NCBI GenBank assembly: GCA_016783865.1
Contig: JADHVS010000122.1
Coordinates: 1 to 13,031, forward strand
Length of the DNA: 13,031 bases
Direction: 5' to 3'
DNA from: Bacteroidales bacterium
Lineage (GTDB): Bacteria; Bacteroidota; Bacteroidia; Bacteroidales; SM23-62
Under the pieces are notes generated by a model that saw nothing but the letters and a program-made list of their open reading frames with translations, made no database searches and was not told the origin of the DNA. The translations under genes were made by a program, and so were the position numbers. Of the stretch, positions 1 through 7,800 are shown one piece after another (the first letter of the stretch is position 1; each line of letters starts with the position of its first letter).

Positions 1-109
1 CATCCGGCCCCAACGGTGGCAGAAGTGGTGTTGGCAGATCGGCCGCCAGGTTATACCATTGCTTCGGTATATCCTCTTCAGATAAAAAAACCTTAAAAGT
101 TTTGCTCAT
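1..109 (-). CDS. trpB: Tryptophan synthase beta chain, TrpB2 type (N-terminal 36 residues, runs off window)
   Basis: TrpB is the pyridoxal-phosphate enzyme that makes tryptophan from indole and serine. Only the N-terminus lies in the window: it starts MSKTFKVFLSEEDIPKQWYN and continues with LAADLPTPLLPPLGPD. The pattern 'IPKxWYNxxADLPxPLxPPLxPD' is the typical start of the TrpB2 (TrpB-like) subfamily and is absent from classical TrpB1. The ATG at 109 is the first start in frame after the leader terminator, and there is no obvious Shine-Dalgarno sequence, as usual in Bacteroidota. The upstream leader with a Trp-codon peptide and a terminator supports a tryptophan-related role independently of the protein sequence. 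The subfamily is assigned from this short N-terminus only, and the catalytic lysine lies outside the window. Whether other trp genes follow in the same transcript cannot be seen. Confidence 0.88.
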   Translation of the reverse strand, partial: MSKTFKVFLSEEDIPKQWYNLAADLPTPLLPPLGPD

Positions 110-144
110 GATTGTATAAAATTAAAGGTTAAAAATGGACATAT

Positions 145-173
145 AAAAAGGGCACGTTGTAACCAACATGCCC
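145..173 (-). terminator. Intrinsic terminator of the trp leader (attenuator)
   Basis: On the minus strand the arms at 173-164 and 159-150 form a 10-bp stem with one G-U wobble, closed by a 4-base loop (163-160) and followed directly by five T (149-145). Read on the plus strand, the wobble becomes a C-A mismatch and the T-run is not adjacent, so the hairpin is built for minus-strand transcription. It sits 35 nt before the trpB start, between leader and structural gene, where a terminator only makes sense as an attenuator. Confidence 0.85.
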
Positions 174-267
174 TGTATTTTATTTATTTTTTTTCGAATA
201 CTTACATATCGACTACAACTATTCCCGGTCTCTTTGCCAGGACCAACGCCAGCACCAACTTGTTGTA
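156..267 (-). promoter_or_regulatory. Alternative pairing segments of the trp attenuator
   Basis: Three short segments can pair in mutually exclusive ways on the minus-strand RNA. Segment 1 (267-262) reads TACAAC and lies in leader codons 6-8. Segment 2 (219-214) reads GTTGTA and begins at the last base of the leader stop codon. A second TACAAC (161-156) spans the terminator loop and the top of its 3' arm. Segment 2 can pair with either TACAAC copy; with the downstream copy the pairing extends to 8 bp including two G-U (219-212 with 163-156) and would prevent the terminator. A ribosome stalled on the first Trp codons would cover segment 1 and free segment 2 (read-through). A ribosome at the stop codon would cover segment 2 (termination). 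The pairings are seen in the sequence; the mechanism is inferred from enteric trp attenuation. Confidence 0.7.
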
Positions 268-284
268 TTCAGATAAGTTCGCAT
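219..284 (-). CDS. trpL: trp operon leader peptide, 21 residues, four Trp codons
   Basis: A 21-codon frame starts at the ATG at 284 and ends in TAG at 221-219. It contains the block WCWRWSW (residues 10-16): four of seven consecutive codons are TGG, the rarest residue in normal proteins. The peptide begins MRTYLNTTS and ends QRDRE. It lies about 40 nt downstream of a -7 promoter element and 45 nt before the terminator that precedes trpB, the arrangement of a translation-coupled attenuation leader. Its role would be to sense charged tRNA-Trp through ribosome stalling; the peptide itself probably has no function. The overlapping 45-codon frame at 202-339 has no Trp codons and starts inside the promoter element, so I treat that one as spurious. 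Confidence 0.87.
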   Translation of the reverse strand: MRTYLNTTSWCWRWSWQRDRE

Positions 285-332
285 CGAATTGCTTATAATC
301 CGGTACTAAAATAGGAACAATAATTACAAATA

Positions 333-340
333 CAAACATA
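333..340 (-). promoter_or_regulatory. -7 promoter element of the trp leader (TATGTTTG)
   Basis: On the minus strand TATGTTTG matches the Bacteroidota -7 consensus TAnnTTTG exactly. Initiation would be expected around 326, giving a 5' UTR of about 40 nt before the leader peptide ATG at 284. The upstream -33 element is weak: a run of T lies about 18 nt upstream, but there is no clear TTG. The position relative to leader and terminator is what makes this site credible. Confidence 0.55.
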
Positions 341-375
341 TCGAGTGAAATTTAAGTAAAATCTAAACCAGATTA

Positions 376-396
376 GAGGTTGCAGGTTTCAGGTTT
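376..396. repeat. Short degenerate heptamer repeat
   Basis: Three consecutive 7-bp units read GAGGTTG, CAGGTTT and CAGGTTT, followed by a weaker unit. The first unit is identical to the first unit of the array behind the carbamoyltransferase gene (3166-3172). Confidence 0.5.
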
Positions 397-571
397 CAAT
401 TAGAATTGATGACAGGTCAATCACTTATTATGGAAAAAATCAACCTGGATTAGATGGCAGGTATTTCATTTTTATTTACTTTGAGCAATCATTATTCATG
501 TTTTAATGAAACGTCCATGCACTAAAGTATACAACAAGGATATCAATAAAATATGAGGGTTACATGGCATT

Positions 572-672
572 GAAGCTCCTCGTCGCAAGCGGCGAGGAAT
601 CTTCGATTCTTTATTTTTATTATTAATTTGTGCTCGCTTACCCCGCCGGAAAGCAGCGGGGAATGCGCTCGC
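572..672. repeat. Two related GC-rich hairpins, REP/BIME-like element
   Basis: Hairpin A has arms 578-586 and 589-597, with an outer GAAG/CTTC extension at 572-575 and 601-604. Hairpin B has a core of CCCCGC (641-646) and GCGGGG (656-661) with weaker outer pairing. Aligned, they share the frame CCyCGyCG-AA-GCrGCGrGGAAT. One difference keeps the pair intact (T580-A595 in A against C-G in B), which suggests selection on structure. They are separated by an AT-rich spacer and lie in AT-rich intergenic DNA, so their GC content stands out. No T-run follows either one, so they are not ordinary terminators. This looks like a dispersed repetitive palindrome, but copy number elsewhere in the genome is unknown. 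Confidence 0.5.
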
Positions 673-749
673 AGAATTCAAAGTAAATAATGTTAAAACT
701 GGCAGATATAATATTTTGAAAAACAAAGCTTTAAATATATTTTAAACAA

Positions 750-1139
750 ATGAAATATATCTCTTCCAAACTAACCAGGAAGCAATGCATTGATGCCGGC
801 ATGGCAGTGGTTTTGATCATGCTGCTCATTGGTCTGTTTACAGATAAGGTATTATTCTACAAATTGGCCATACCAATATTGGTTATCAATATGATAGCCC
901 CCAGGTTCTACTACCCGTTCGGCATTGTCTGGTTTGGATTTTCTGGTCTTTTGGGAGATGTTGTTTCAAGGATCCTGCTGACCATCGTCTACTTTATCAT
1001 TGTTTTTCCGGTTGGGATAATTCGCAGATTGTCAGGAAAAGACACTTTGAAACTCAAAGAATTTAAGCGGTCTGCCAATTCGGTCATGTTGACCAGGGAC
1101 CATACTTTTACGAAAACTGATTTAGAAAAACCTTTTTAA
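750..1139 (+). CDS. SxtJ-family small membrane protein
   Basis: A 129-residue integral membrane protein of unknown biochemical role. Hydrophobic stretches lie at about 16-31, 36-50, 56-69 and 74-92, followed by a basic cytoplasmic-type tail from about 92 with the signature RRLSGKDTLKLK. Length, topology and the 'RxxGKDxLxLK' tail fit the SxtJ family, first named in the cyanobacterial saxitoxin cluster. It is first in a three-gene unit: the next gene starts 10 nt after its stop, and the carbamoyltransferase follows. Association of SxtJ-like, SxtK/DUF5989-like and SxtI-like genes is a known arrangement well outside toxin producers, so this is not evidence for saxitoxin. It may anchor or assist the carbamoyltransferase at the membrane, but that is inference. 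Confidence 0.75.
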   Translation: MKYISSKLTRKQCIDAGMAVVLIMLLIGLFTDKVLFYKLAIPILVINMIAPRFYYPFGIVWFGFSGLLGDVVSRILLTIVYFIIVFPVGIIRRLSGKDTLKLKEFKRSANSVMLTRDHTFTKTDLEKPF

Positions 1140-1149
1140 ATTTCTATAA

Positions 1150-1299
1150 ATGGAGTTCTTAAGAGATTTGTGGGATTTTTTACGAGTAAGGAAAAAATAC
1201 TGGCTTCTGCCCTTAATCATTATCCTGCTCATCTTTGCGGTTTTAATCGTTTTATCTAGTGGCTCAGCGATAGCGCCATTCATCTATACAATCTTTTAA
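1150..1299 (+). CDS. DUF5989 / SxtK-like single-span membrane peptide, 49 residues
   Basis: A 49-codon gene starting MEFLRDLWDFLRVRKKYWLL, with one hydrophobic span at about 18-36 and a short tail ending FIYTIF. The N-terminus 'xFLxDLWxFLRxRKKYWLLP' is the recognisable core of the DUF5989 family, which includes SxtK. It has a charged amphipathic N-terminal segment, then the membrane span, so the N-terminus probably faces the cytoplasm. It starts 10 nt after the SxtJ-like gene and ends 6 nt before the carbamoyltransferase, so the three are very probably co-transcribed. Its small size makes it easy to miss in automatic annotation. Function is unknown; conserved company with carbamoyltransferases is the main clue. 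Confidence 0.8.
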   Translation: MEFLRDLWDFLRVRKKYWLLPLIIILLIFAVLIVLSSGSAIAPFIYTIF

Positions 1300-1305
1300 A
1301 TATTT

Positions 1306-3162
1306 ATGACTGAGACAATCCTGGGAATTTCGGCCTTCTATCACGACAGTGCAGCCGCCATTATCTGCAACGGTGAAATAATAGCTGCCGCCCAGGAGGA
1401 GAGATTCACCCGTAAAAAACACGATTCCTCATTCCCGATAAATGCCATCACATATGTTCTGAAAGAATCGGGAATTGCCTTTGAGGACCTGGATGCTATT
1501 GCCTTTTATGACAAACCTTATATAAAATTTGAGAGGCTGCTGGAGACTTATCATGCCTTTGTCCCCCGAGGACTGGTGAGTTTCCTGTCTGCGATACCGG
1601 TTTGGATCAAGGAAAAAATTTTCATGAAAAAACTTTTACGGGATGAGTTAAAAAAGTTCAGCTCAGTAAAACTTCCTTTGCTGTTCCCGGAACATCACCT
1701 GTCTCATGCTGCCAGTGCATTTTATCCTTCTCCCTTTAATGAGGCTGCCATCCTTACAATTGATGGTGTGGGAGAATGGGCCACCACAACATTGTGTCAC
1801 GGGAAAGCTAACCAGATCAGCATCATAAGTGAATTGCATTTCCCTCATTCCGTGGGACTTTTTTATTCGGCAGTTACCTATTACTGCGGCTTCAGGGTTA
1901 ACAGTGGGGAGTACAAGCTTATGGGACTGGCACCATACGGCGATCCGCAATCAGCCCAGAAAGAAGAAATTAAGAAAAAGATACTTGAAAACCTGGTTGA
2001 CATAAGGGAAGATGGTTCGATACTGATGAACATGAAATATTTCAATTATGCCACCGGCCTGAGGATGACACATGATAAGAAATGGACGGCTCTTTTTGGA
2101 TTTCCACCCAGAAAACCGGAATCTGAGTTGGCTCCTGAATATATGAATATGGCGCTGGCTGTGCAGGAAGTGCTGGAGGAGATAATATTCAGACTTGCAG
2201 GAAAACTAAAAGATTTTACCGGGTCGAAAAATTTGGTATTGGCAGGAGGTGTTGCACTGAACAGTGTAGCCAATGGAAAACTTTTAAAATCAGGACTTTT
2301 TGAGGATATATGGATTCAGCCTGCAGCCGGAGATGCCGGGGGAGCACTTGGAGCTGCCCTTGCAGCGTGGTACATCTGGAAAGGAAAGGAACGAAATACA
2401 ACAGATCAACCCGATTCCATGAAGGGAGCCTGCCTGGGTCCGGAATTTAATGAATTGCAGATCGTCTCTACAGCAAAAAAATACGAAGCAGTATTTCAAC
2501 AATTCGACGATTTCAAAGAACTAACGGATGTGGTGGCAACGCGTCTGAATGAAGGTGCTGTTATCGGCTGGTTCCAGGGGAGAATGGAATATGGTCCCAG
2601 GGCATTGGGTAACAGAAGCATATTGGGGGACGCCAGAAATCCCACAATGCAAAAGAAAATGAACCTGAAAATCAAATTCAGGGAGGGTTTTCGTCCCTTT
2701 GCTCCTACCGTCCTGGAAGAAGACATAAGTGAATATTTCGACCTCGGCCAGCCTTCGCCATATATGATGTTGGTTGTACCGGTTAAAGAGAGCAGGTGGA
2801 ATCCAAAGCCTGAAGGTTATCATCAATTATCTCTCAGGGACAAACTCTATTTTCAACGGTCCGATATACCTGCAGTAACCCATATCGATTATTCTGCAAG
2901 GGTACAAAGCATTAACCGCAACATCAATCCAAGGTACTGGGAATTGATCAATGCCTATAAAAAGCTTACCGGCTACGGGGTGATTGTGAATACCAGCTTC
3001 AACGTCCGCGGTGAACCAATTGTATGCACTCCCGATGATGCCTACAGGTGCTTTATGAGGACTGAAATGGATTACCTGGTCATGGAGAATTTCCTGTTCG
3101 GGAAAAAAGAACAAAAGGAGATCTTTGTGAAAGAAGCGATTGACGAATTCGGATTAGATTAG
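1306..3162 (+). CDS. Carbamoyltransferase, NodU/CmcH/SxtI family
   Basis: A 618-residue enzyme of the family that moves a carbamoyl group from carbamoyl phosphate, via a carbamoyl-adenylate, to a hydroxyl or similar acceptor on a small molecule. The N-terminus GISAFYHDSAAAI (residues 7-19, His13) is typical. His130, His134 and Asp153 have the same spacing (4 and 19) as the iron-binding HxxxH...D of TobZ. Further family motifs are GGVALNSVANGK (glycine-rich nucleotide site of the Kae1-like domain), GRMEYGPRALGNRSILGDAR and FREGFRPFAPTVLEE. Near the C-terminus, NTSFNVRGEPIV marks the YrdC-like half. Length is normal and no key residue is missing. It closes the SxtJ/DUF5989 cassette. The acceptor cannot be predicted: no sugar, polyketide or peptide biosynthesis gene lies nearby. 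'SxtI-like' refers to similarity and gene company only. Confidence 0.92.
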   Translation: MTETILGISAFYHDSAAAIICNGEIIAAAQEERFTRKKHDSSFPINAITYVLKESGIAFEDLDAIAFYDKPYIKFERLLETYHAFVPRGLVSFLSAIPVWIKEKIFMKKLLRDELKKFSSVKLPLLFPEHHLSHAASAFYPSPFNEAAILTIDGVGEWATTTLCHGKANQISIISELHFPHSVGLFYSAVTYYCGFRVNSGEYKLMGLAPYGDPQSAQKEEIKKKILENLVDIREDGSILMNMKYFNYATGLRMTHDKKWTALFGFPPRKPESELAPEYMNMALAVQEVLEEIIFRLAGKLKDFTGSKNLVLAGGVALNSVANGKLLKSGLFEDIWIQPAAGDAGGALGAALAAWYIWKGKERNTTDQPDSMKGACLGPEFNELQIVSTAKKYEAVFQQFDDFKELTDVVATRLNEGAVIGWFQGRMEYGPRALGNRSILGDARNPTMQKKMNLKIKFREGFRPFAPTVLEEDISEYFDLGQPSPYMMLVVPVKESRWNPKPEGYHQLSLRDKLYFQRSDIPAVTHIDYSARVQSINRNINPRYWELINAYKKLTGYGVIVNTSFNVRGEPIVCTPDDAYRCFMRTEMDYLVMENFLFGKKEQKEIFVKEAIDEFGLD

Positions 3163-3165
3163 GAA

Positions 3166-3282
3166 GAGGTTGCGAGGTACGAGGCACGAGTTACCAGGTA
3201 GTGTGGGTGTTGGGAATTGGGTTCTGGAGGACCTAATGACTTGATGGCTGTTACTCGCAGACTTGCAGACTCGCGACTTGTA
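3166..3282. repeat. Degenerate heptamer tandem array after the carbamoyltransferase gene
   Basis: Ten consecutive 7-bp units (3166-3235) share a drifting pattern: GAGGTTG, CGAGGTA, CGAGGCA, CGAGTTA, CCAGGTA, then units ending in GGG. After a short gap, 3253-3282 carries a further series built on ACTCGCAG / ACTTGCAG with periods of 8, 8 and 7. The array starts four bases after the stop codon of the upstream gene and ends about 10 bases before the gltD stop codon. It fills the convergent intergenic gap, and I see no intrinsic terminator in it. Confidence 0.75.
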
Positions 3283-3292
3283 AACTATCCTC

Positions 3293-4720
3293 CTACTTCC
3301 GGGCCAGAAACTCATTTATCGAAGACGCCGCCTTCCGGCCACTGTAAATCGCTTTCACAACAAGACTCGCTCCCAGTGTAACATCTCCTGCAGCGAAAAC
3401 CTTTGGAATACTGGTACCGAGACCTTGATCAGTTTTTACATTCTTACTGTTATCAAGCCTGGGCTTTATTTTGCCTAATAGTCCTTCCTGTACCGGATGT
3501 AAGAATCCCATTGCAAGCAGAACAAGATCAGCCTTTAAAATTTCAATGGTATCCAGTTTTTCTCTCATGCTCCACTTGCCGGAATCATCTTTCTCCCATT
3601 CCACCTCAACTAGTTCAATCCCGGTAACCTGCCTTTGCATCCCTAAGAACCTCCGTGTTGATAAACTCCAGCGCCGCTCACAACCCTCTTCATGAGATGT
3701 GGAAGTTTTTAGTACACCCGGGTAATCCGGCCAGTTTGGATTTATTTTTCCGATAACTTTCGGAGGCATCGGGAGAATCTCTATCTGGGTAACCTGACGG
3801 GCGCCCCGACGGATAGCTGTTCCAACGCAATCAGAACCGGTATCCCCACCTCCGATTACGATTACCCGTTTGTCCTTTGCTTTGATAAGGTAATCATAGG
3901 GAATCTCCATTCCACGCATAATTTTATTCTGTTGCCTGAGAAAATCCATTGCAAAATAAATACCTTCAATATCTCTTCCATCTATCCGCATATCCCTGGG
4001 TTGTTCTGCACCAATGGCCAGACAAACAGCATCATAATCCTTCAATAGCTCCTCATGATCAATATCCCTTCCCACCTCCTGGTTTAATTCAAATTTGAGT
4101 CCTTCCTTAACCAGGATATCAACCCGGCGATCGATCAGGCTTTTATTCAATTTGAAATCAGGTATACCGTATCGTACCAATCCTCCCGGGGCATCTTCTT
4201 TTTCATATATCACTACTTCATGTCCCCATTTGTTCAATAGATCTCCACAAGCCAATCCGGCGGGACCGGAGCCAATGACAGCCACTCTTTTCCCGGTTCT
4301 CTGCGACGGTGGTTGTGGTTTAATATACCCTTCCAGGAATGCTCTCTCAGTAATGGCAGCTTCATTTTCTCGTATTGTAACCGGTGCCTCATGAAGTGTT
4401 AGCACACAGGCGTCCTCACATGGAGCAGGACAAATCCTTCCGGTAAACTCCGGGAAATTATTGGTGGCATGCAATAGTTCAATAGCCCTCCTCCAATCCC
4501 CCTTATGCAAATGGTCCTGCCATTCGGGAATTATATTGATTACCGGACAGGCCCAATGGCAAAAAGGAATTCCACAGTCCATACACCTGGATGCCTGTAA
4601 TTTCCGGTCTTCTGTATTTAACGTTTGCTCTACCTCACCAAAATCAAGGATCCTGTCAGTAACTGGTCTGTTGCCAGCTTCTTTCCTCGGTACTTTCATA
4701 AAACCTCTTGGATCTCCCAT
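3293..4720 (-). CDS. gltD: Glutamate synthase small subunit (NADPH-dependent)
   Basis: The 475-residue beta subunit of glutamate synthase takes electrons from NAD(P)H through FAD and passes them by iron-sulfur clusters to GltB, which makes two glutamates from glutamine and 2-oxoglutarate. The N-terminal cluster domain has Cys46, Cys49, Cys54 and Cys58 (CxxCxxxxCxxxCP) and Cys97, Cys101 and Cys105. The FAD site is VIGSGPAG (about 148-155) and the NADPH site VIVIGGGDTGSDC (about 286-298). The C-terminal FAD contact is AAGDVTLGASLVV. Length is normal. The start MGDPRGF is the usual N-terminus of this family. The gene lies 147 nt downstream of gltB on the same strand, an unusually wide gap for this pair, most of it filled with heptamer repeats. 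Confidence 0.96.
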   Translation of the reverse strand: MGDPRGFMKVPRKEAGNRPVTDRILDFGEVEQTLNTEDRKLQASRCMDCGIPFCHWACPVINIIPEWQDHLHKGDWRRAIELLHATNNFPEFTGRICPAPCEDACVLTLHEAPVTIRENEAAITERAFLEGYIKPQPPSQRTGKRVAVIGSGPAGLACGDLLNKWGHEVVIYEKEDAPGGLVRYGIPDFKLNKSLIDRRVDILVKEGLKFELNQEVGRDIDHEELLKDYDAVCLAIGAEQPRDMRIDGRDIEGIYFAMDFLRQQNKIMRGMEIPYDYLIKAKDKRVIVIGGGDTGSDCVGTAIRRGARQVTQIEILPMPPKVIGKINPNWPDYPGVLKTSTSHEEGCERRWSLSTRRFLGMQRQVTGIELVEVEWEKDDSGKWSMREKLDTIEILKADLVLLAMGFLHPVQEGLLGKIKPRLDNSKNVKTDQGLGTSIPKVFAAGDVTLGASLVVKAIYSGRKAASSINEFLARK

Positions 4721-4744
4721 CTCTATAAATATTGATAGTTCCTG

Positions 4745-4871
4745 GTTCTTAGTTCTTAGTTCTTAGTTCTTAGTTCTTAGTTCTTAGTTCTTAGTTCTTA
4801 GTTCTTAGTTCTTAAGTTCTCGGTTCCTGGTTCCTGGTTTTCCGATTCACGATTCACGATTCACGATTCAC
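4745..4871. repeat. Perfect heptamer tandem array between gltB and gltD
   Basis: On the plus strand there are ten exact copies of GTTCTTA (4745-4814), two copies of GGTTCCT (about 4822-4835) and four exact copies of GATTCAC (4844-4871). All three families have a 7-bp period. The last GATTCAC unit (4865-4871) contains the gltB stop codon (TGA, 4870-4868), so the array begins on the end of the gene and has pushed gltD away. It lies inside a presumed transcription unit and would be transcribed. The perfect GTTCTTA block is a likely site of copy-number variation. Confidence 0.92.
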
Positions 4872-7800
4872 TGTAGATTCTCAACATCAGTTTCCACCTG
4901 CTCAATCTTCTTCCTCAATTCTTTCAATTTTTCTTCTTCCATAACTGCCTTGTATTCAAACGGTATCACTTTGATAAACTGGGTTAGGTATTCTTCCCAG
5001 CTATCAAGTATTTTCTTTGCTTTTGCACTTCCTGTATACTTGAAATGTTTGGTAATCAAATCTTTAAGTTCGCGAATATCAGCCAAATCCTCTACAAGTG
5101 AAAGTTCAACCATACCCATATTACAGTAGTAATCAAAATTGCGAAGTTCATTTAAAACGTAGGCAATACCTCCGCTCATACCGGCTGCAAAATTTCGACC
5201 GGTGGGACCCAGTACAACCGTTCTTCCGCCAGTCATGTATTCACAGCAATGGTCACCCGCTCCCTCAACCACAGCAATAGCCCCGCTGTTCCTGACACAA
5301 AAACGTTCACCAGACATCCCCTGAATATAAACTTCACCACTGGTTGCACCATACAAAAGGGTATTCCCAGCGATGATGTTTTTATCAGGTTCAAAGGCAG
5401 ATCCTTCAGGAGGTGTCACTGCAATTTTACCTCCGGACAGACCTTTTCCAAGATAATCATTGGCATCCCCTTCCAGCCGCAGGGTCACCCCTTTCACAAG
5501 AAATGCACCAAAGCTTTGTCCTGCCGATCCTTTGAATGTCAGATCGATAGTATTCTCAGGCAAACCGTCCAGACCATATTTCTCTGTTATTCTGCCCGAA
5601 AGCATAGTTCCTACAGCCCTGTCGGTATTCCTAATCTCCCTTTCCAACTTCACCTTTTTCTTCTCCACCAAGGCAGGTTGGCAAAGTTCAATCAATTCCT
5701 GGTCTATAACTCCTTCCAGCTTTGGCACCTGTGGAGTAGTAAATTTTCGATCAAACTTGCCATTCTCTTCCGGATAATATAGAATCGAACTGACATCAAC
5801 TTTTGAGGCCTTCCAGTGATCAATATTCTTATTGACATTAATCAGATCGGTTCTTCCAATAATATCATCCAATTTCGTATAACCCATCTCAGCCAGGATC
5901 TCCCTGATCTCGAAAGCAATGAAGGAAAAGTAATTTATCAGGTATTCTGACTTACCCGAAAATCTTTCTCTTAAAGATTTATCCTGGGTGGCCACTCCAA
6001 CCGGACAGGTATTTAAATGACACTTCCGCATCATAATGCACCCCATGGTGATCAGCGCGCTGGTAGCAAATCCATATTCTTCGGCACCCAGCAATGCTGC
6101 CATAACCACATCATAACCTATTTTCATCTGGCCATCCGTTTGCAGCATGACTTTCTTTCGCAGGTTATTCATCACAAGGGTCTGCTGCGTATCGGCAAGT
6201 CCGATCTCCATCGGCAATCCGGCATGTTTAATTGAGCTGGAAGGACTGGCACCTGTACCTCCCTCCCCTCCGCTGATGGTTATAATATCAGCTCCTGCCT
6301 TAGCTACTCCTGCAGCAATCGTTCCAACCCCGGTTGCAGAAACCAGCTTCACACTAACCCTGGCCTTCGGATTCACATTTTTCAGATCAAAAATCAGTTG
6401 GGACAGGTCTTCGATGGAATAAATATCATGATGTGGCGGAGGTGATATCAAAGTAATCCCGGGAATGGAATACCTGGTTTTGGCAATAATATTATCCACT
6501 TTATGACCCGGCAGCTGACCACCCTCCCCGGGTTTCGCACCCTGGGCAATCTTTATCTGAATCTCATCCGCATTCACCAGGTAGTGATTGGTTACTCCAA
6601 ATCGTCCGGATGCAATTTGCTTGATCGAACTGCGGCTGCTTGTCCCATCGCTCCTGGGAATGAACCGATCAGGATCTTCTCCACCCTCGCCTGTATTGCT
6701 CCGGCCACCAATAGTATTCATTGCGACAGCCAGGGCTTCATGGGCTTCCCTGCTGATGGAACCGTATGACATAGCTCCTGTTACAAACCTTTTATAAATG
6801 CTCTCCGCCGGTTCAACCTCCTCAACAGGAACAGGATTCTTTTTGATACGGAAAAATCCACGCAGGAAAGCCGGTTTTTCATTATGCTCAAGAACAATCC
6901 TGCTGAATTCCTTGTAGGTATTATAATCGTTATACTTCACTGCTTTCTGGAGCAGTCTTATGGTATCAGGATTCCAGGCATGTTGCTCACCATTTATCCT
7001 GTAATAATATGTTCCCTGGCTCAGTACAATCCTGTCTTCACCTGCCGTCTCATAAGCCTCCTGGTGGGGCATCATCGCCTCAAGAGCAATATCCTGTATC
7101 CCGATACCACCAATTCTGGATGTTGTTCCCTCAAAGTAGGTATTTACCACATCCGGATGAATCCCGACTGCTTCAAAAATTTGTGCAGCCCGGTACGATC
7201 TCAGGGTACTGATACCCATTTTGGACAGGATTTTTTGTAGTCCTTTGTGAATGGCTTTCATATAATTCTCTTCAGCCCTCTGATAATCAAGCTGAAGAGC
7301 CTTTTCTTTCACCAGTTGTTCAATAACGGCAAAAGCCAGGTACGGATTAATTACACTGGCCCCATATCCAAACAAAAGAGCAAAATGGTGCACTTCTCGA
7401 GGCTCCGCTGATTCCAGTACAATGTCAATCTGCATCCTTTTCCTGACGTTGATCAGGTGGTGGTGTACAGCTGAAACTGCAAGCAGTGAAGGGACAGGCA
7501 CCAGATCCTTTGTCATGCCCCTGTCAGAAAGAATAATATAATTCTTGCCATCATCAACAGCCTGTTCGGCATCACGACAAAGCTTTTTTACTGCCTTTTC
7601 AAGTCCTTTTGTACCCTCTTTTACCGGGAAGAGTATAGGCAGAACAACTGTTGAAAATCCCTTGTACCTGAGATTCTTAATGACCTGGAAGTAAGTGTTG
7701 CTGACCACAGGCACATTCAACTTGACCATTTTACAGTGGTCAGGTCCCTCATTCAGCAGATTCTGCTGAAAAGAACCAATATAACCTGTAAGGCTCATGA

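Larger units (their letters stand above)
341..749. other. Intergenic region between trp leader and sxt-like cassette
   Basis: No credible gene lies here. The stretch holds upstream sequence of the trp promoter, a short heptamer repeat (376-396), a pair of related GC-rich hairpins (572-672) and the AT-rich leader of the plus-strand cassette. I did not find a convincing promoter for the cassette: 'TAATATTTTG' near 705-714 resembles a -7 element but is one base out of register and lacks a TTG at the right distance. Confidence 0.6.

Noticed and set aside
202..339. 45-codon minus-strand frame upstream of trpB, vaguely like an SGNH-hydrolase C-terminus
   Set aside because: Its ATG lies inside the -7 promoter element and it overlaps the Trp-rich leader frame in another register. 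The resemblance is weak and the leader explains the region better.
496..726. 76-codon minus-strand frame rich in RRGKRA and PRRLRRG
   Set aside because: It is created by translating through the two GC-rich hairpins; the repeated Arg-Gly pattern comes from the palindromes, not from a protein family.
750..3162. Saxitoxin biosynthesis
   Set aside because: Only the I/J/K-like trio is present. The polyketide-synthase-like SxtA, amidinotransferase and oxygenase genes that define the pathway are not in the window, and the trio is widespread without toxin production.
4745..4871. CRISPR array
   Set aside because: Units are 7 bp, contiguous and without spacers, and no cas gene is near.
5249..5782. 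177-codon plus-strand frame antisense to gltB
   Set aside because: It lies wholly inside the complete gltB coding region and resembles no protein I know; long antisense frames are expected in such a gene.
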